A stretch of DNA of 64,000 nucleotides, taken from positions 124,001 through 188,000 of the forward strand of contig CAWFPP010000016.1 of the NCBI GenBank assembly GCA_963817735.1. The letters run 5' to 3'. The stretch is from Bog-473 sp963817735. Lineage in GTDB: Bacteria; Actinomycetota; Acidimicrobiia; Acidimicrobiales; RAAP-2. The position numbers and the translations under genes were made by a program. The notes below the pieces were generated by a model. That model saw only the letters and a program-made list of their open reading frames with translations, did not search any database and was not told the DNA's origin. Below are positions 35,263-43,954 of the stretch, piece after piece; position 1 is the first letter of the stretch, and each line of letters opens with the position of its first letter.

Positions 35263-35311
35263 TGGAACGGAAGACGGGATTCGAACCCGCGACCCTCACC
35301 TTGGCAAGGTG
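35263..35311 (-). repeat. tRNA-Gly 3' fragment 6 (att core)
   Basis: One mismatch to the intact tRNA 3' half (TGGAACGG for TGGAGCGG). The shared block extends left as CTGACCTGGTACGA, matching CTGACCTGGCACGA before the intact gene. Confidence 0.9.
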
Positions 35312-35398
35312 GTGTCTTTTGTCTCAGCGGTCGGCCCCACTCCCCTGTCGTGCTGTTCCGTCCATCCACTTTCCACCCCGTCCACCTAGTCCATCCCG

Positions 35399-35418
35399 GT
35401 AGTAGAGCGCTCTACTAC
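35399..35418. repeat. att-arm palindrome 6 (perfect)
   Basis: GTAGTAGAGCGCTCTACTAC is a perfect 20-bp palindrome, 88 bp right of core 6. Four (G/T)TCCA(T/C)C-type direct repeats (35360-35395) stand between. Confidence 0.85.
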
Positions 35419-35707
35419 GGCCCGAGGCACCTGCAGGAGCATGGCACGGTCTGCGGTTCATCCGTCTCGGGTCGGCAATCACGGACGGCGACCCAAGACG
35501 GGGTGAGCCAGTCGGCCGAGCACCCTGTCACAGTCGGTGGAACCTCCCATTGGTCGCTCCGTGGGCATTGCAAATTCAACCATTGGTGACCGATGTGTGT
35601 CGTGCAGGTGTCACGGGTCGCCGGCGTTGGGACGCACCTGTGGGAACCGATGACAGCGCTGCCTATCGAGAACTCCGCTGGTAGGTTCCGGACGGGAGGT
35701 CATTGCC

Positions 35708-38059
35708 ATGACGCTAAAGCAATATCCCGAGGGCAGCCGCTTTACCGGAGTTGTCGGCCGGACAGCAGATGAATCGAGTCCAGCCTGGCCGACGGTTCCC
35801 AGAGCTCCCAAGGGCTCGCCCAACGTCGTGTTCATCGTGCTGGACGACACCGGTTTCGGCCAACTGGGATGTTTCGGAAGCCCGATCGAGACACCGAATC
35901 TCAACGCGCTGGCGCAAAACGGGCTCCGCTACAACAACATGCATACAACGGCGCTGTGCTCGCCGAGCCGCTCCTGCATCATCACGGGCCGAAACCACCA
36001 CTCCAACGCCATGGCGTGTATCACCGAGTTCTCCACCGGGTATCCGGGATACAACGGCAATGTCCCGTTTGAGAACGGATATCTGTCCGAGATCCTCGTC
36101 GAGCGGGGCTACAGCACCTACGCGGTGGGAAAATGGCACCTGATCCCCGCCGATCAGGAGACGGGCGCAGGTCCCTATAACCGCTGGCCTCTCGGGCGTG
36201 GCTTCGAGCGTTTCTACGGCTTCCTGGGGGGCGACACGAGTCAGTGGCACCCCGATCTCGTCTACGACAACCACCAGGTTGAGCCGCCGCGGACGCCCGA
36301 AGAGGGGTATCACCTGAGCGAGGACCTCGCTGACATGGCAGTCCACTTCATCGCCGATGCAAAGCAGATCGACCCCGACAAGCCGTTCTTTTTGTACTTC
36401 TGTCCCGGTGCCACCCATGCTCCCCACCACGTGCCCAAGGAGTGGGCCGACAAGTACAAGGGCCAGTTCGACGACGGCTGGGACGCCTATCGAGAGCGGA
36501 CTTTTGCCCGTCAGAAAGAGCTTGGCATTGCCCCCCAGGATGCCGAACTGTCGCGCCACGACCCGGACGTGCCCGATTGGGACTCTCTCACCCCCGACGC
36601 CAGGCGACTGGCCAGCCGGATGATGGAAGTGTTCGCTGGCTTCCTCAGCCACACGGACCACCACATCGGGCGAGTCCTGGAGTTCCTACGCTCGATCGAC
36701 GAGTTCGACAACACCATCGTGATGTTCGTCTCGGACAACGGGGCGAGCGCCGAAGGTGGGGTTGACGGAACCACCAACGAGGCAACGTTCTTCAACAACG
36801 CCCCAGAGACCCTGGAGGAGAGCCTGGCTGTTATCGACGAGATCGGTGGCCCCAAGCATTTCAACCACTACCCATGGGGCTGGACCTGGGCCGGAAACAC
36901 GCCATTTCGTAGATGGAAGCGTGAGACATACCGCGGCGGAGCCTCGGACCCGTTCATCGTTCACTGGCCCAAGGGGATCAGAGCGAAGGGCGTGGTCCGT
37001 CACCAGTACGCGCACATCATCGACATGGTCCCGACGGTTCTGGACCTACTCGGCATCGAGGCGCCTCAGGCGATCCGCGGCGTGACCCAGTCACCCATGC
37101 ACGGAGTGAGCTTCGCCCACACCCTCGACGACGACTCGGCTCCGAGCAACCATCACACCCAGTACTTCGAGATGCTCGGTCACCGCTCCCTCTACCACGA
37201 CGGTTGGCGAGCGGTGTGCCCATGGCCAGGCCCGTCGTTCGCCGAAGCCGGCGTTGGCTTCGGACAACCAATCAGCTCAGAGACCCTCTCAAAGCTCGAC
37301 GCCACCGGTTGGGAGCTCTACCACGTTGACCGGGACTTTGCTGAGAACCACAACGTTGCGGCCGACAACCCGGAGCGTCTTATCGCCATGGTCGCAACCT
37401 GGTACGCGGAAGCCGGCAAGCATGACGTTCTACCAGTCGACGGGAGCGGGATCGCACGCGTCTTGGTCGAGAAACCCCTTCTCGCTCCGCCGCGCGACAG
37501 TTATGTCTTCTTCCCCGATACCCAATCAGTACCGTTCTTCGCTGGGCCTCGGGTCTTGAACCGCCCCCACAGCATCACCGCAGAAGTCGAAGTACCCGAC
37601 GATGGTGCCGAAGGCGTCTTGTTCGCACAGGGAAGCTCCGCCGGCGGATACAGCTTTTTCGTCAAAGACGGGTTTATGCACTACGCCCACAACTATCTCG
37701 GTAAGGCCATCTACCGCGTCATGGCCGATACTCCGGTCCCGTCCGGAACCCACGCTCTGCGGTTTGAGTTCGAACCCACAGGAGAAATGGATTTCCTTCA
37801 GGGTAGGGGCGCACCGGGCCGAATGCAGCTCTACATCGACGGTGCGCTCGTGGGCAACGCCGAGGCTCCGACGACGGTGCCTCTCGCAATCAATCCCGGA
37901 CTTCTGACTTGCGGCGCCAATCCGGGTTCACCAGTGGTTGAGGACTACGAGGGGCCGTTCCGGTTCACGGGCACGATTCATCGGGTCATCGTCGATCTCA
38001 GCGGCGAACTCATCACAGACCCCGAAGCCGAACTCCGTCTACACATGGCCAGGCAGTAG
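35708..38059 (+). CDS. Arylsulfatase (formylglycine type I)
   Basis: 783 residues; ATG follows GGGAGG. The metal site opens with VVFIVLDDTGFGQLGCFG. The formylglycine motif CxPSR is ALCSPSRSCIITGRN near residue 82, so a formylglycine-generating enzyme is needed. Other motifs: YAVGKWHLIPADQ, ATHAPHHVPKEWADKYKG, VMFVSDNGASAEGG and RWKRETYRGGASDPFIVHWP. Residues ~600-783 form a beta-rich C-terminal domain (LFAQGSSAGGYSFFVKDG). No signal peptide is seen, so it may be cytosolic. It hydrolyses sulfate esters; the substrate is unknown. It is the only gene of cassette F. Confidence 0.92.
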   Translation: MTLKQYPEGSRFTGVVGRTADESSPAWPTVPRAPKGSPNVVFIVLDDTGFGQLGCFGSPIETPNLNALAQNGLRYNNMHTTALCSPSRSCIITGRNHHSNAMACITEFSTGYPGYNGNVPFENGYLSEILVERGYSTYAVGKWHLIPADQETGAGPYNRWPLGRGFERFYGFLGGDTSQWHPDLVYDNHQVEPPRTPEEGYHLSEDLADMAVHFIADAKQIDPDKPFFLYFCPGATHAPHHVPKEWADKYKGQFDDGWDAYRERTFARQKELGIAPQDAELSRHDPDVPDWDSLTPDARRLASRMMEVFAGFLSHTDHHIGRVLEFLRSIDEFDNTIVMFVSDNGASAEGGVDGTTNEATFFNNAPETLEESLAVIDEIGGPKHFNHYPWGWTWAGNTPFRRWKRETYRGGASDPFIVHWPKGIRAKGVVRHQYAHIIDMVPTVLDLLGIEAPQAIRGVTQSPMHGVSFAHTLDDDSAPSNHHTQYFEMLGHRSLYHDGWRAVCPWPGPSFAEAGVGFGQPISSETLSKLDATGWELYHVDRDFAENHNVAADNPERLIAMVATWYAEAGKHDVLPVDGSGIARVLVEKPLLAPPRDSYVFFPDTQSVPFFAGPRVLNRPHSITAEVEVPDDGAEGVLFAQGSSAGGYSFFVKDGFMHYAHNYLGKAIYRVMADTPVPSGTHALRFEFEPTGEMDFLQGRGAPGRMQLYIDGALVGNAEAPTTVPLAINPGLLTCGANPGSPVVEDYEGPFRFTGTIHRVIVDLSGELITDPEAELRLHMARQ

Positions 38060-38300
38060 TCCAACACGAGCTGACGATTTCGGAGGACAGACACCGGGTC
38101 GGACGACATCTCCGTGGTGGTGGGACCCGTCATCGGTCTTCACTGCACCGATAGAACGGCGTCGACGGAGCCTGAATCCCGTCGCTTCAGGTCGCCACGA
38201 GCGCAACTCGGCCATCACCTTCTTGGCAAACGTCATTCGACGCGGGTAGCGGACGACGACGAACACCCAGCCTGAAAAGGCGGCTCTGACCTGGCACGAC

Positions 38301-38375
38301 TGGAGCGGAAGACGGGATTCGAACCCGCGACCCTCACCTTGGCAAGGTGATGCGCTACCACTGCGCCACTTCCGC
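38301..38375 (-). tRNA. tRNA-Gly (GCC), intact
   Basis: On the minus strand: acceptor GCGGAAG/CTTCCGC, D stem GCGC/GCGC, anticodon arm TCACC-TTGCCAA-GGTGA with anticodon GCC, T arm GCGGG-TTCGAAT-CCCGT, discriminator T and encoded CCA. All four stems pair. The anticodon stem-loop is a near-perfect inverted repeat, a common crossover place for tyrosine recombinases. The six partial copies stop at this arm. Confidence 0.95.
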
Positions 38376-38522
38376 GTGGGCCACCACATTACCGCGCCGT
38401 TCACCTCTCGAGCGGAGGGCTCACCCGAGCAGGCAAGAGGCCCGGCTGGGGTAAGCCCGCCCCGGCGGGCCGTCGATCAGCCAGCCCGAGCAGGCCGATC
38501 GAGTCCCGGTAGATTGCCGTCC

Positions 38523-39302
38523 ATGCGCCAGGACGAGAACACCGCCATCCTGAGCCGCTCCTTCGGCGAGGTGGCCAAGGAGTACAACCGCCTCCGGTCA
38601 GCCCCTTCGACCGAGGCGCTCGACTGGCTCGTGCCCGACGCCACTCACGATGTCCTCGAGATTGGCGCCGGCACCGGGGTCCTCACGCGGCTGCTGGCCG
38701 AGCGGGTCAGTCACGTCACAGCAGTCGAGCCCGACGAACGCATGCGCGCCGTCCTGGCTACGGCTGATCCCACCGTCGAGGTGCTCGCCGGCCGGGCGGA
38801 GGAGATCCCCGCCGAAGCTTCGTCCGTTGACGTCGTCATCGCCCAGTCGGCTTGGCACTGGGTCGACGAGTCACGCGCCATCCCCGAGGTGGCGCGGGTA
38901 TTGCGCCCCCGCGGCCGGCTCTCGCTCGTGTGGACCGGACCGGACCGCTCCGTCGACTGGATGCGATCGCTGTGGGCCGGAGGCATCATTTTCAGTCCGG
39001 AGGAGAAGACCGACGAGGACACTCGCCGCAAGCGTCGGCGCCTCGTCAACGTCGAGGCCGGCGGGTCCGACCTCTTTCTCGCGCCCGAGACGAAGCTGTT
39101 TCACTGGACCAGACCGATGTCCAAGGTCGATCTCGTGGCGCTGTCCGCGACCTACAGCGCAGTCATAACCATGGACGACGCCGCCCGTCGCGAGCACCTC
39201 CACGCAATGACCGACTTCCTCGACGCCTACGAACCCTTCGCCGGCCTCGACACCATAGATGTCCCGATGCGCTCGTACTGCTGGCGGGCCACGAAGCGCT
39301 GA
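38523..39302 (+). CDS. Class I SAM-dependent methyltransferase (type 11)
   Basis: 259 residues from ATG 38523. Motif I is VLEIGAGTGVLTRLLAE, then VTAVEPDERM (acidic SAM ribose contact), AEEIPAEASSVDVVIAQSAW and VARVLRPRGRLSLVW. N-terminal FGEVAKEYNRLR is usual for this family. The substrate cannot be inferred. It lies just outside the cassette array, on the 5' side of tRNA-Gly. Confidence 0.85.
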   Translation: MRQDENTAILSRSFGEVAKEYNRLRSAPSTEALDWLVPDATHDVLEIGAGTGVLTRLLAERVSHVTAVEPDERMRAVLATADPTVEVLAGRAEEIPAEASSVDVVIAQSAWHWVDESRAIPEVARVLRPRGRLSLVWTGPDRSVDWMRSLWAGGIIFSPEEKTDEDTRRKRRRLVNVEAGGSDLFLAPETKLFHWTRPMSKVDLVALSATYSAVITMDDAARREHLHAMTDFLDAYEPFAGLDTIDVPMRSYCWRATKR

Positions 39303-39385
39303 CCTGCTTCGATTATTCCAGACACAGCTCGAGATCAGGAGGAAGGTCCCTAATTCTTGGGGAGGTCCGGGCGTAAAGTGACAGC

Positions 39386-39562
39386 ATGTTTCTAGGGGTT
39401 CTGCTCGGCGCGCTGATCAACCTCAACGGATCTGGTCACTACATCCACTGGGGCTTCATCCAGCTCTCGTTGGCGAACTTCGTGGTCATCGTCCTAATGG
39501 TCGTCGTCTTCGTCCTGGCCATCCTCATTCCCTTCCCGAGGCACAAGGGAAGAGGCCGATGA
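39386..39562 (+). CDS. Small membrane protein before cytochrome b
   Basis: 58 residues: MFLGVLLGALINLNGSGHYI, one or two helices with LANFVVIVLMVVVFVLAIL, and a basic tail PRHKGRGR. Its stop overlaps the ATG of the cytochrome b gene (ATGA). No family recognised. The coupling suggests a small subunit of the cytochrome b complex. Confidence 0.7.
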   Translation: MFLGVLLGALINLNGSGHYIHWGFIQLSLANFVVIVLMVVVFVLAILIPFPRHKGRGR

Positions 39563-40245
39563 GCGTCGACTCCGCACCACGCCCTCCGGCGTCCTCGGCG
39601 GATGCGCGCCAGTGGACCGCCCGGATGCGGCGCGCCGCGGAATCTGCCTTTCCCCCCGACCGCCTGCTCCCCGACCGTCAACCGGCCTTCATGGCATCGT
39701 GGATCTACGTCTTCGGTGTGCTGACCGTGGTCAGCCTGGTCTGGGTCATCGTCACCGGCTGCGTCCTCGCCGTCATGGGTCCGAGCTGGTGGCATGTCTC
39801 GTCCGCGGGCCACTTCGTGAACTCGCTTCACCTGTGGAGTGTCGAGGCCTTCTTCTTCTTCATGGTGATCCACCTCTGGGGCAAGTTCTTCATGGCGGCA
39901 TGGCGAGGGAACCGCCGGCTCACCTGGGCCACCGGCGTCATCTGCTTTCTCGTGTCGGTCGCCGCCGCGTTCACCGGCTACCTCACGCAGCAGAACTTCG
40001 ATTCCCAGTGGATCTCGACCCAGGCCAAGGACGGCATCAACGCGACCGGAGCAGGCGCCTTCTGGAACGTCCTGAACTTCGGGCAGATGCTCATGTGGCA
40101 CATCGTCCTCCTGCCCATCGGGGTCACGCTGATCGCAGGCCTTCACATCCTGCTCGTGCGACGCCGTGGCATCGTCCCCCCGTTCGATCTCACGCAGGAC
40201 AGCACTGGCGTCCGGGAGGACGCCCCGGGACAGGAGCCGGCATGA
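39559..40245 (+). CDS. Cytochrome b6-type N-terminal subunit
   Basis: 228 residues, four main helices. Two haem-binding His pairs are visible: H-x13-H in SLHLWSVEAFFFFMVIHLWG and H-x14-H in WHIVLLPIGVTLIAGLHILL. The x14 spacing is that of cytochrome b6 and split cytochromes b. FTGYLTQQNFDSQW is the quinol-site region after helix C. It would pass electrons from quinol across the membrane. No Rieske or cytochrome c gene is adjacent in this window. Confidence 0.88.
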   Translation: MSVDSAPRPPASSADARQWTARMRRAAESAFPPDRLLPDRQPAFMASWIYVFGVLTVVSLVWVIVTGCVLAVMGPSWWHVSSAGHFVNSLHLWSVEAFFFFMVIHLWGKFFMAAWRGNRRLTWATGVICFLVSVAAAFTGYLTQQNFDSQWISTQAKDGINATGAGAFWNVLNFGQMLMWHIVLLPIGVTLIAGLHILLVRRRGIVPPFDLTQDSTGVREDAPGQEPA

Positions 40246-41213
40246 GCGCGGAGACGCCCCGGCGCCGGCGCTTCAACCCCGACCGGGACGTCAGGGAGTG
40301 GAAGGGAGCGTACGTTCCCTACGACATCCTCAAAGAGGCCTTCGTCGCCCTCCTCGCCGTGGCGGTGCTGATCACGCTCCTCGCCGTCATCTTCTCCTCC
40401 CCGGACGAGCCGGCCATCACGTTGAAGTCCTGGTCTGCCGTGGACCCGGTCGACTTCGCGCAGACGGCGGTCACCGAGCTGGACGGCTCCAGCGGCACCG
40501 CATCGTACGGGCCGCCCTACAACGCAACACCGGACTCCTCCCAGCACATCGGCTTCTTCGAGCCCGATCAGTGGCTCGGCGTACACCAGCCCATCGACAC
40601 GGCGCAGGATTTCGTCCTCGGCCCGCTGCGGACCCTTCGGAATCAACCCGTGACCCAGCGGGCGATCACCCTGTATAAGAGCGCGTCCGCGACCCAGCAG
40701 AGCGCGTGGACGACGGCCTACGAGAAGGCGGTGGCGAATGCGACCGACGTCGGCGGCCGGCTCCATGTCCCCGGCGGCCGCTATGGCCCGGTGGGCGTCA
40801 TCATCGGTTCGTTGACCGCCATGGCCCAGACGGGTGGCCTCGATGGCACACTCCTGAGCCAGGGCCAGTTCTACAACACCAACTACACGAAGCCGCTCCT
40901 GTTCCTCGCCGACGGCACCTACCTTGCAAACCGCGCCGATGCCCAGCATCTCTCGGGAGACCAGTGGGGCATGATGAACGAGACCGGGAACTACCCCGGT
41001 CAGGCGTGGCTGTGGCTCTACACCATGTGGTACCAGGTCCCGCCGATGAACACTTCTGCCAACGGTGATCTCGAGGTGTGGGGCATCATGATGGTGCTGT
41101 CCCTCGGGTTGATCCTGCTGCCGTTCATACCGATACTCCGATCCATCCCGCGCTGGAGCCGCGTCTACAAGTTGATCTGGCGACGCCATTACCGCGAGCT
41201 GGCGGGCGCCTGA
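40242..41213 (+). CDS. Cytochrome b partner with large extracytoplasmic domain
   Basis: 323 residues from ATG 40242 (ATGA overlap). One helix near residues 30-55, a ~200-residue polar segment (SSQHIGFFEPDQWLGVHQPI, DFVLGPLRTLRNQPVTQRAI), then one or two C-terminal helices (IMMVLSLGLILLPFIPILRS) resembling the end of the cytochrome b C-terminal part. No CxxCH, so no c-type haem. It probably replaces subunit IV in this unusual complex. The middle domain is unrecognised. Confidence 0.65.
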   Translation: MSAETPRRRRFNPDRDVREWKGAYVPYDILKEAFVALLAVAVLITLLAVIFSSPDEPAITLKSWSAVDPVDFAQTAVTELDGSSGTASYGPPYNATPDSSQHIGFFEPDQWLGVHQPIDTAQDFVLGPLRTLRNQPVTQRAITLYKSASATQQSAWTTAYEKAVANATDVGGRLHVPGGRYGPVGVIIGSLTAMAQTGGLDGTLLSQGQFYNTNYTKPLLFLADGTYLANRADAQHLSGDQWGMMNETGNYPGQAWLWLYTMWYQVPPMNTSANGDLEVWGIMMVLSLGLILLPFIPILRSIPRWSRVYKLIWRRHYRELAGA

Positions 41214-41396
41214 GTTCGTCTTGCACGCTGCAGCTCCAGCGCAACGCCGTGTGTCCCCAGTGTGCGCGCGCTGTGTCGGCCAGCCGGCGTGTGCGTGCCG
41301 CACCGCCGTGAACCTGGCAACCGTCATCGAATCCTCAGGAAACTCGGTGGATGCGCCTACGCCGTTCTGCGGTCGCGCTCAGATCCGCGGCGCACG

Positions 41397-41436
41397 GTGT
41401 GTGAGTGCCGGCTCGAACGGGCCGGCACTCACACAC
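41397..41436 (+). promoter_or_regulatory. 16-bp-stem hairpin before the Ser/Gly-rich gene
   Basis: GTGTGTGAGTGCCGGC and its exact complement GCCGGCACTCACACAC surround an 8-base loop. GAAAGGA, the ribosome site, begins immediately after it. There is no U tract, so it is not a standard terminator. It may control the message or mark its 5' end. Confidence 0.6.
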
Positions 41437-41452
41437 GAAAGGAACGACAACC

Positions 41453-41860
41453 ATGCAGATCCGCCCTCGCAACGTCCTTGCGGTCGGTGCGCTCACCTCC
41501 GGCCTCCTCGCCGGCGGCGCGCTGGTCGCCAGTGCGGCGACCACGTCCACCACCGCCGGTAACACGGGCTCCGGCTCGAGCTCCTCGACGAGCACACCCT
41601 CGTCGACCTCCAACAGCGGCAGCGCCGCCTCGGGCACCAGCGGAACCGGTTCGTCGAGCTCGTCGACCGGCTCCGGCACGAGCTCCGGCACGAGCTCCGG
41701 CTCGAGCTCCAACTCCGGGTCCGGCTCGACCAAGAACTGCCCGAACATGGGCAGCGGGTCGAGGTCCGGCTCGGGGGCACCCCCATCCGGATCGGGCGCT
41801 CCGTCCGGCGCCGGCGCCCCGCCCGCGGGCTCGGGCAGCGGGTCGACGCCGGGCTCCTGA
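41453..41860 (+). CDS. Exported Ser/Gly/Thr-rich low-complexity protein
   Basis: 135 residues from ATG 41453, after GAAAGGAACG. Signal peptide LAVGALTSGLLAGGALVASA with a likely cut after ASA. The mature chain is almost only Ser, Gly, Thr, Pro and Ala with runs such as GTSSGTSSGSSSNSG, and a single Cys in NCPNMGSG. It resembles no enzyme. It could be a wall-associated spacer or stalk. Confidence 0.7.
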   Translation: MQIRPRNVLAVGALTSGLLAGGALVASAATTSTTAGNTGSGSSSSTSTPSSTSNSGSAASGTSGTGSSSSSTGSGTSSGTSSGSSSNSGSGSTKNCPNMGSGSRSGSGAPPSGSGAPSGAGAPPAGSGSGSTPGS

Positions 41861-41969
41861 CCCCCAGCAGTCCCGACGTCACCACAGAGGAACGGGCGGT
41901 GTGGGCCGGGAACGCACTCGGTCCGCGCCGCCCCCCTCTCGGAGGCCCGAGCGGCCGCCGCATACCGCG

Positions 41970-43410
41970 TTAGGCCGTCGCCCCCCGGGCGTCGAGCGCG
42001 CAGGCCACCAGCTCGCCGAGCGCGTCGTCGATGTGCACCGCCACCTCGTCGAGCTCCGGCAGCAGGCGGCGGCACGCCAGCAGGCCGAAGGAGACCCGCC
42101 CGAGATACGAGAAGGCAGTCACATTGAGACCGATGCCTTCGGCCATGGGACCGACCGGGTAGGTAGCGGCGACACGGCTCCCGGCCAGGAAGAGAGGGAC
42201 ATCGGGCACCCGGACGCTCGACACGGTGACGTTGAAGGGCGGCCGCATCTTGTCGAAGAGGCGGGCGCCGGCCATGGCGCGGGCCACCCGAGAGGCCAGG
42301 GCCGGCACAGCGATCTGGGCCAGGTCGCCCACGAAGCGTCCCCCGTGCAGCTTCTCCTGCTCCTTGGCCACCCGGGTGGACTCGGAGATGGCGTCGAGCC
42401 GGGCCACAGGGTCGTCGACGTCGCTGGCCAGCGACACGAGCATGCCCGACAGCTGGTTCCCGAGCTCCTCCGTCCCGCCCTCTTCGCGCGCCGAGACCGG
42501 CACCATCGCCACGAGCGACGCCTCTGCCTCCTCCCGGCGGTCGGCCAACAGGCGGCGCAGCCCGCCGGAGACGCAGGCGAGGATCACATCGTTCACCGTG
42601 GCCTCGAACTCCCTGCTCACGAGCTTCACGTCTTCGAGCGGGACGGAGAGGTGGGCGAAGCGCTTGCGGTTCGACACGGCGCCGTTGAACGACGTGCGCG
42701 GCGCGGCGAAGAAGCCCGGGGGGGCCTGCTCCCCGCGGCCCGCCAGCTCGCGATTGTGCATCCCGAGGTCGGCCACCGCCTCCACGCCGGCCTGCAACGC
42801 GCTCGAGTGCCGATCCCGGCTGCCGAGCCAGTGACGAGGCGGCGTGGCGCAGCATCTGCGTGTTGGAGGGCAGCGGTGCGGGGTTCCACTCCGGTGGCAA
42901 CGCCTGAATGCGCGTCCGCGGCGTCAGGTCCAAGAACGCAGCGAGCACCGACGCGCCGCTCACTCCGTCGAGGATGGCGTGGTGCACCTTGGCCACCAGG
43001 GCGGTGCGCTCCCCCTCGAGCCCTTCGACCACGTGCATCTCCCACAGCGGTCGGTCCGGGTCGAGCTGGCGGCTCATGACCCCGGCCACGAAGGCATCGA
43101 GCTCGGACTTGCCTCCGGGCGAGGGCAGGCTGGCCCGGCTCAGGTGGTCGTCGAGGTCGAAGTCCGGGTCATCCACCCAGACCGGGTGGTGCAACCCGAA
43201 GGGCACCCGGAGCGCCCGCTGCCGCAGCGGCGGAATCAGGTGCAGCCGTTGCTGAATGACCCGGCGAATCTGCGCGTAGCGGGTGGACGGCGAGAACAGC
43301 GAGCGCGTGCCCTCGGGCGGATCGAGCACCAGTGCCACGCCGATGTGCATCGGCGTCGTGGGCGTCTCCAGGGAGAGGAAGGCGGCATCCATGCCGACGA
43401 GTGATTGCAT
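41970..43410 (-). pseudogene. WS/DGAT paralogue, apparent frameshift
   Basis: ATG 43410 after AAGGGGG. The N-terminal part is MQSLVGMDAAFLSLETPTTP, catalytic KVHHAILDG and RHAASSLARQP; the C-terminal part (ALQAGVEAVADLG, LVSREFEATVNDVILACVSG, VSSVRVPDVPLFLAGSRVAA, GIGLNVTAFSYLGRVSFG) is in another frame. Deleting one base of the run at 42815-42817 joins them as QPDRHSSALQAGVEAVADLG, for 479 residues. Function as for the copy at 26067. Whether the shift is real is open. Confidence 0.8.
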
Positions 43411-43445
43411 GAAGACCCCCTTCTTAGCGTCTCCCCGCCCGCCCG

Positions 43446-43889
43446 TCATGTACCCGTGTGCCCGAAGCCGCCGCTCCCCCGTTGCGAGTCCTCCAGCCCA
43501 CCCTGGCCCACCGTTTGGAAGTCCGCCTGCTCGACCCGTACCAGGACCAGCTGCGCCACGCGGTCACCGCGGCGCACCGTGTAGTCGTGTTCGGCGTCAT
43601 GGTTCACCAGGATCACCCGGATCTCCCCCCGGTACCCCGAGTCGATCAAGCCGGGGGCGTTGAGACAGGTCAGGCCGTGGCGGGCGGCCAGCCCGCTCCG
43701 CGGCAGCACGAGGCCGGCGTACCCGGCCGGGATGGCGACGGCGATACCCGTAGGGACCACGGCCCGGCCGCCCCGGCACCGCAGCGACACGTCCGTGGTG
43801 GCGAGCAGGTCGGCGCCGGCATCGCCCTCCCGGGCGTAGCCGGGGCGTGGCAGCTCAGGATCGAGCTGCTGCAGGGGCACGGGGAGCAT
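43446..43889 (-). CDS. dut: dUTP diphosphatase
   Basis: 147 residues with all five trimeric dUTPase motifs: AREGDAGADLLA, PRSGLAARHG, NAPGLIDSGYRGEI, RVAQLVLV and C-terminal RGSGGFGHTG. It splits dUTP to dUMP and PPi, keeping uracil out of DNA and feeding dTMP synthesis. It is divergent from the oligoribonuclease gene with a 65-bp gap. Confidence 0.95.
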   Translation of the reverse strand: MLPVPLQQLDPELPRPGYAREGDAGADLLATTDVSLRCRGGRAVVPTGIAVAIPAGYAGLVLPRSGLAARHGLTCLNAPGLIDSGYRGEIRVILVNHDAEHDYTVRRGDRVAQLVLVRVEQADFQTVGQGGLEDSQRGSGGFGHTGT

Positions 43890-43954
43890 CGCCGGACATT
43901 ACAAGGACCGCCACCAGCCTCCCTGCTGTGCACCGGCCGGTAGCATGCCCGCGG

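Larger units (their letters stand above)
35263..38300. mobile_element. Cassette F (arylsulfatase), adjacent to intact tRNA-Gly
   Basis: A 3.0-kb unit between fragment 6 and the intact tRNA. In an accretion model it is the unit next to the target gene. 35419-35707 and 38060-38300 hold no recognised gene. Confidence 0.7.

Noticed and set aside
35399..35418. Palindrome as a BlaI operator
   Set aside because: BlaI sites read TACTAC-n-GTAGTA; the att palindrome has the arms in the opposite order and occurs in cassettes without BlaI.
6153..38300. Prophage or conjugative element
   Set aside because: No capsid, terminase, portal, relaxase, replication or secretion genes; only an integrase fragment and an IS3 remnant.
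6153..38349. Repeated 49-bp sequence as a CRISPR array
   Set aside because: Copies are kilobases apart, match a tRNA and have no cas genes.
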